Assembly (NCBI GenBank): GCA_013054445.1 | Contig: JAAMPI010000490.1 | Location: 1 to 35,298, forward strand | Reading direction: 5' to 3' | Length of the DNA stretch: 35,298 nucleotides | DNA from: Cudoniella acicularis | Lineage: Eukaryota > Ascomycota > Leotiomycetes > Helotiales > Helotiaceae | Shown: piece by piece, positions 33,882 to 35,298 of the stretch | Layout of the letters: every line of letters begins with the position of its first letter | Numbering within the stretch: position 1 is the stretch's first letter | Program-made: the position numbers and the translations under genes | The notes under the pieces: generated by a model | Database searches by the model: none | Seen by the model: only the letters and a program-made list of their open reading frames with translations | What the model was told of the DNA's origin: nothing

Positions 33882-33886
33882 GTAGA

Positions 33887-34564
33887 GCTCTATTGGCAAG
33901 TGCGATCCATGCCTTAATACTAACTAGCTAAGTCCTCTTAGCAGGGTCTATAAGGTCGAAACTTTGCTTTGAGTTGCTTTTGACATTACTTGGCAGAGAA
34001 AACTCTCCAAATTTCCTTCCTTCAATCACTGGATCCCTTCTTTTTTGTCACACGTGACTGATATCTGACCGTGTCACATGACTTACGGCCGCAGCCAGCA
34101 TCAGCATTACCCCGATTGGCGCTGACTTCTTGGATCATAGGATTGTGACACAGGCTTTCTAGTACATCTTGCGCGAGCGCACGACTTCGAGAAACGTCAC
34201 CAATCTCTTTTTCAACTCCCGGTGGAATTGAAGTCCGCTTTGTCTCTGGATGGGAGCGACCTCCTCTTATATTTCTTCATTTCTTTACCTCTTTTTAGGG
34301 TTGCGCAATATACGGCCGTACAGTTGACCGTGGTCGGCGTAAACTGGTACGATAATTGAATCGATCAATTGAATCGAGGGTGTGAGTTCAAGAAGCGAAT
34401 GCGGTCTTGAAAGTTTGAAACCTCGTTCGAGACTGTACAAAGACATTTCGAATTATATAAGAAGCACTACTAATTACTTTCTAGGAAATCCTCGAGCCAT
34501 GCAACTCATACAGCAATTTCTACGAACATCAACTTCGATCAAAAATATAATTATCAAGACAGCA
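33887..34564. other. Promoter and leader of the carotenoid oxygenase gene
   Basis: No gene is seen between the putative LTR and the oxygenase start. ATTATATAAG near 34451-34460 could be a TATA-like element. The sequence from 34501 to 34564 is A/C/T-rich and looks like a 5' leader. An earlier in-frame ATG exists at 34499. Confidence 0.4.
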
Positions 34565-35298
34565 ATGGCCACAATGACGACAAGTGCCGGGATACTGCCC
34601 GTACCAGATAAGGAGATCGAAATTGAAGTTCCGAAGCCAAAAACAAAAGAGTCGATCAGAGATTGGCCCAATGAAGCAGGGGTATTTCTCGTTCAGTCCC
34701 CTTAATCACAGATTCAACTAACATCAAAATTCAGTTCCAAACCCTCCATGAAGAACGAGATCCGATTGAGCTCATAGTCACGGGGAAAATTCCAGCCTGG
34801 GCAGCTGGGACGCTCTACCGTACTGGCCCCGCATCAAACAAAGTCGCCCGCGGTCCCAACCAGGAAGACTTCAACGTGAGCCATTGGTTTGATGGTTTTG
34901 GCCACACCCATCGATTTGAAATTATCGCTCAGGAAGATGGGAGTGCCAAAGTAATGTACAATTCAAGGAGGGCGTGCGACAAACTTATGGAGAGGGTGAA
35001 AACAACGGGGAGAACTGGCCTGATCACCTTTGGGCAGAAAATGGATCCATGCATTGGAATATTTGGCAAGGTACATATTCATCATGAAGTTCAAAAAATT
35101 CGAGTCAATGCTAACTTCTTGCAGGTCATGTCTGTATTCAACAAAGTGACCAACAAAGACGGATCACTTGCTAATATTGCTGTGACACTGAAACCAAATT
35201 ATCCTGGCCTGATAACAACCAAACCCGCATCAAACCCAGAATCCGCACCCGGCCATTCCAAACTCCAAACCCTCTGGACAACGACCGACAGCGCAACA
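34565..35298 (+). CDS. Carotenoid cleavage oxygenase, 5' part, runs off the window
   Basis: Exons 34565-34681, 34735-35070 and 35125 to the window end; introns of 53 and 54 nt with CTAAC branch sites. The chosen start is ATG at 34565 (MATMTTSAGILPVPD) because of its ATGGCC context; 34499 is an in-frame alternative adding 22 residues. Spliced sequence reads NEAGFQTLHEERDPIEL, then GKIPAWAAGTLYRTGP and SHWFDGFGHTHRFEI, the hallmark N-terminal part of the RPE65/carotenoid oxygenase family, with the His near the beginning of the beta-propeller that helps hold the iron. The style (LYRTGP, HWFDG, HTHRF) is closest to the fungal CarT/CAO-2 and CarX group, enzymes that cleave torulene or beta-carotene in neurosporaxanthin or retinal synthesis. 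The other iron-binding His lie beyond the window, so the subfamily is uncertain. Confidence 0.88.

Overview
The window is nuclear DNA of a filamentous ascomycete (Pezizomycotina). The genes are split by short introns, mostly 47-94 nt, with GT-AG ends and CTAAC/CTGAC-type branch sites. Start codons sit in CACAATG or CATCATGGC contexts. The gene set is typical of a plant- or litter-associated fungus; a Leotiomycetes-like source is my guess, not shown by the sequence. There are no tRNA, rRNA, CRISPR or bacterial-type signals.

Layout: 1-2904 is mostly non-coding, with a decayed minus-strand ORF and a degenerate direct repeat. 2905-4449 (+) is an alpha-arrestin-like protein with a PPSY motif. 5314-7161 (+) is a DUF7514-type protein with an Arg/Asp-rich tail and two compensating frameshifts. 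7627-7824 (+) is a small hypothetical gene. About 8.4-11.8 kb is an AT-rich block with a small ORF, a 17/18-bp minisatellite and the ORF remnant that the minisatellite interrupts. 11989-14250 (-) is a Srk1/Rck2-type MAPK-activated kinase in four exons. 17287-18912 (-) is MTC1. A shared promoter region separates it from 19413-21338 (+), a nuclear-looking zinc-finger protein whose 3' end is broken by a poly-A frameshift and a TAG. 21651-22542 (+) is a truncated coiled-coil repeat pseudogene.

The right-hand third is an accessory region of secreted and oxidative enzymes: an AA9 lytic polysaccharide monooxygenase with CBM1 (23278-24565, -), a complete seven-exon CYP505 P450:reductase fusion with a GC-AG first intron (25557-29046, -), and an Ech42-like GH18 chitinase with one missing base (30040-31531, -). 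A probable solo LTR follows (33409-33881), then the 5' part of a carotenoid oxygenase that runs off the window (34565-35298, +).

The strongest unexpected pattern is a series of single-base indels in otherwise well-conserved genes (DUF7514 twice, the zinc-finger gene, the chitinase, perhaps AA9), while the arrestin, kinase, MTC1 and CYP505 genes add up exactly. This is either local assembly error or real decay; reads would decide. I see no convincing undescribed multi-gene system.
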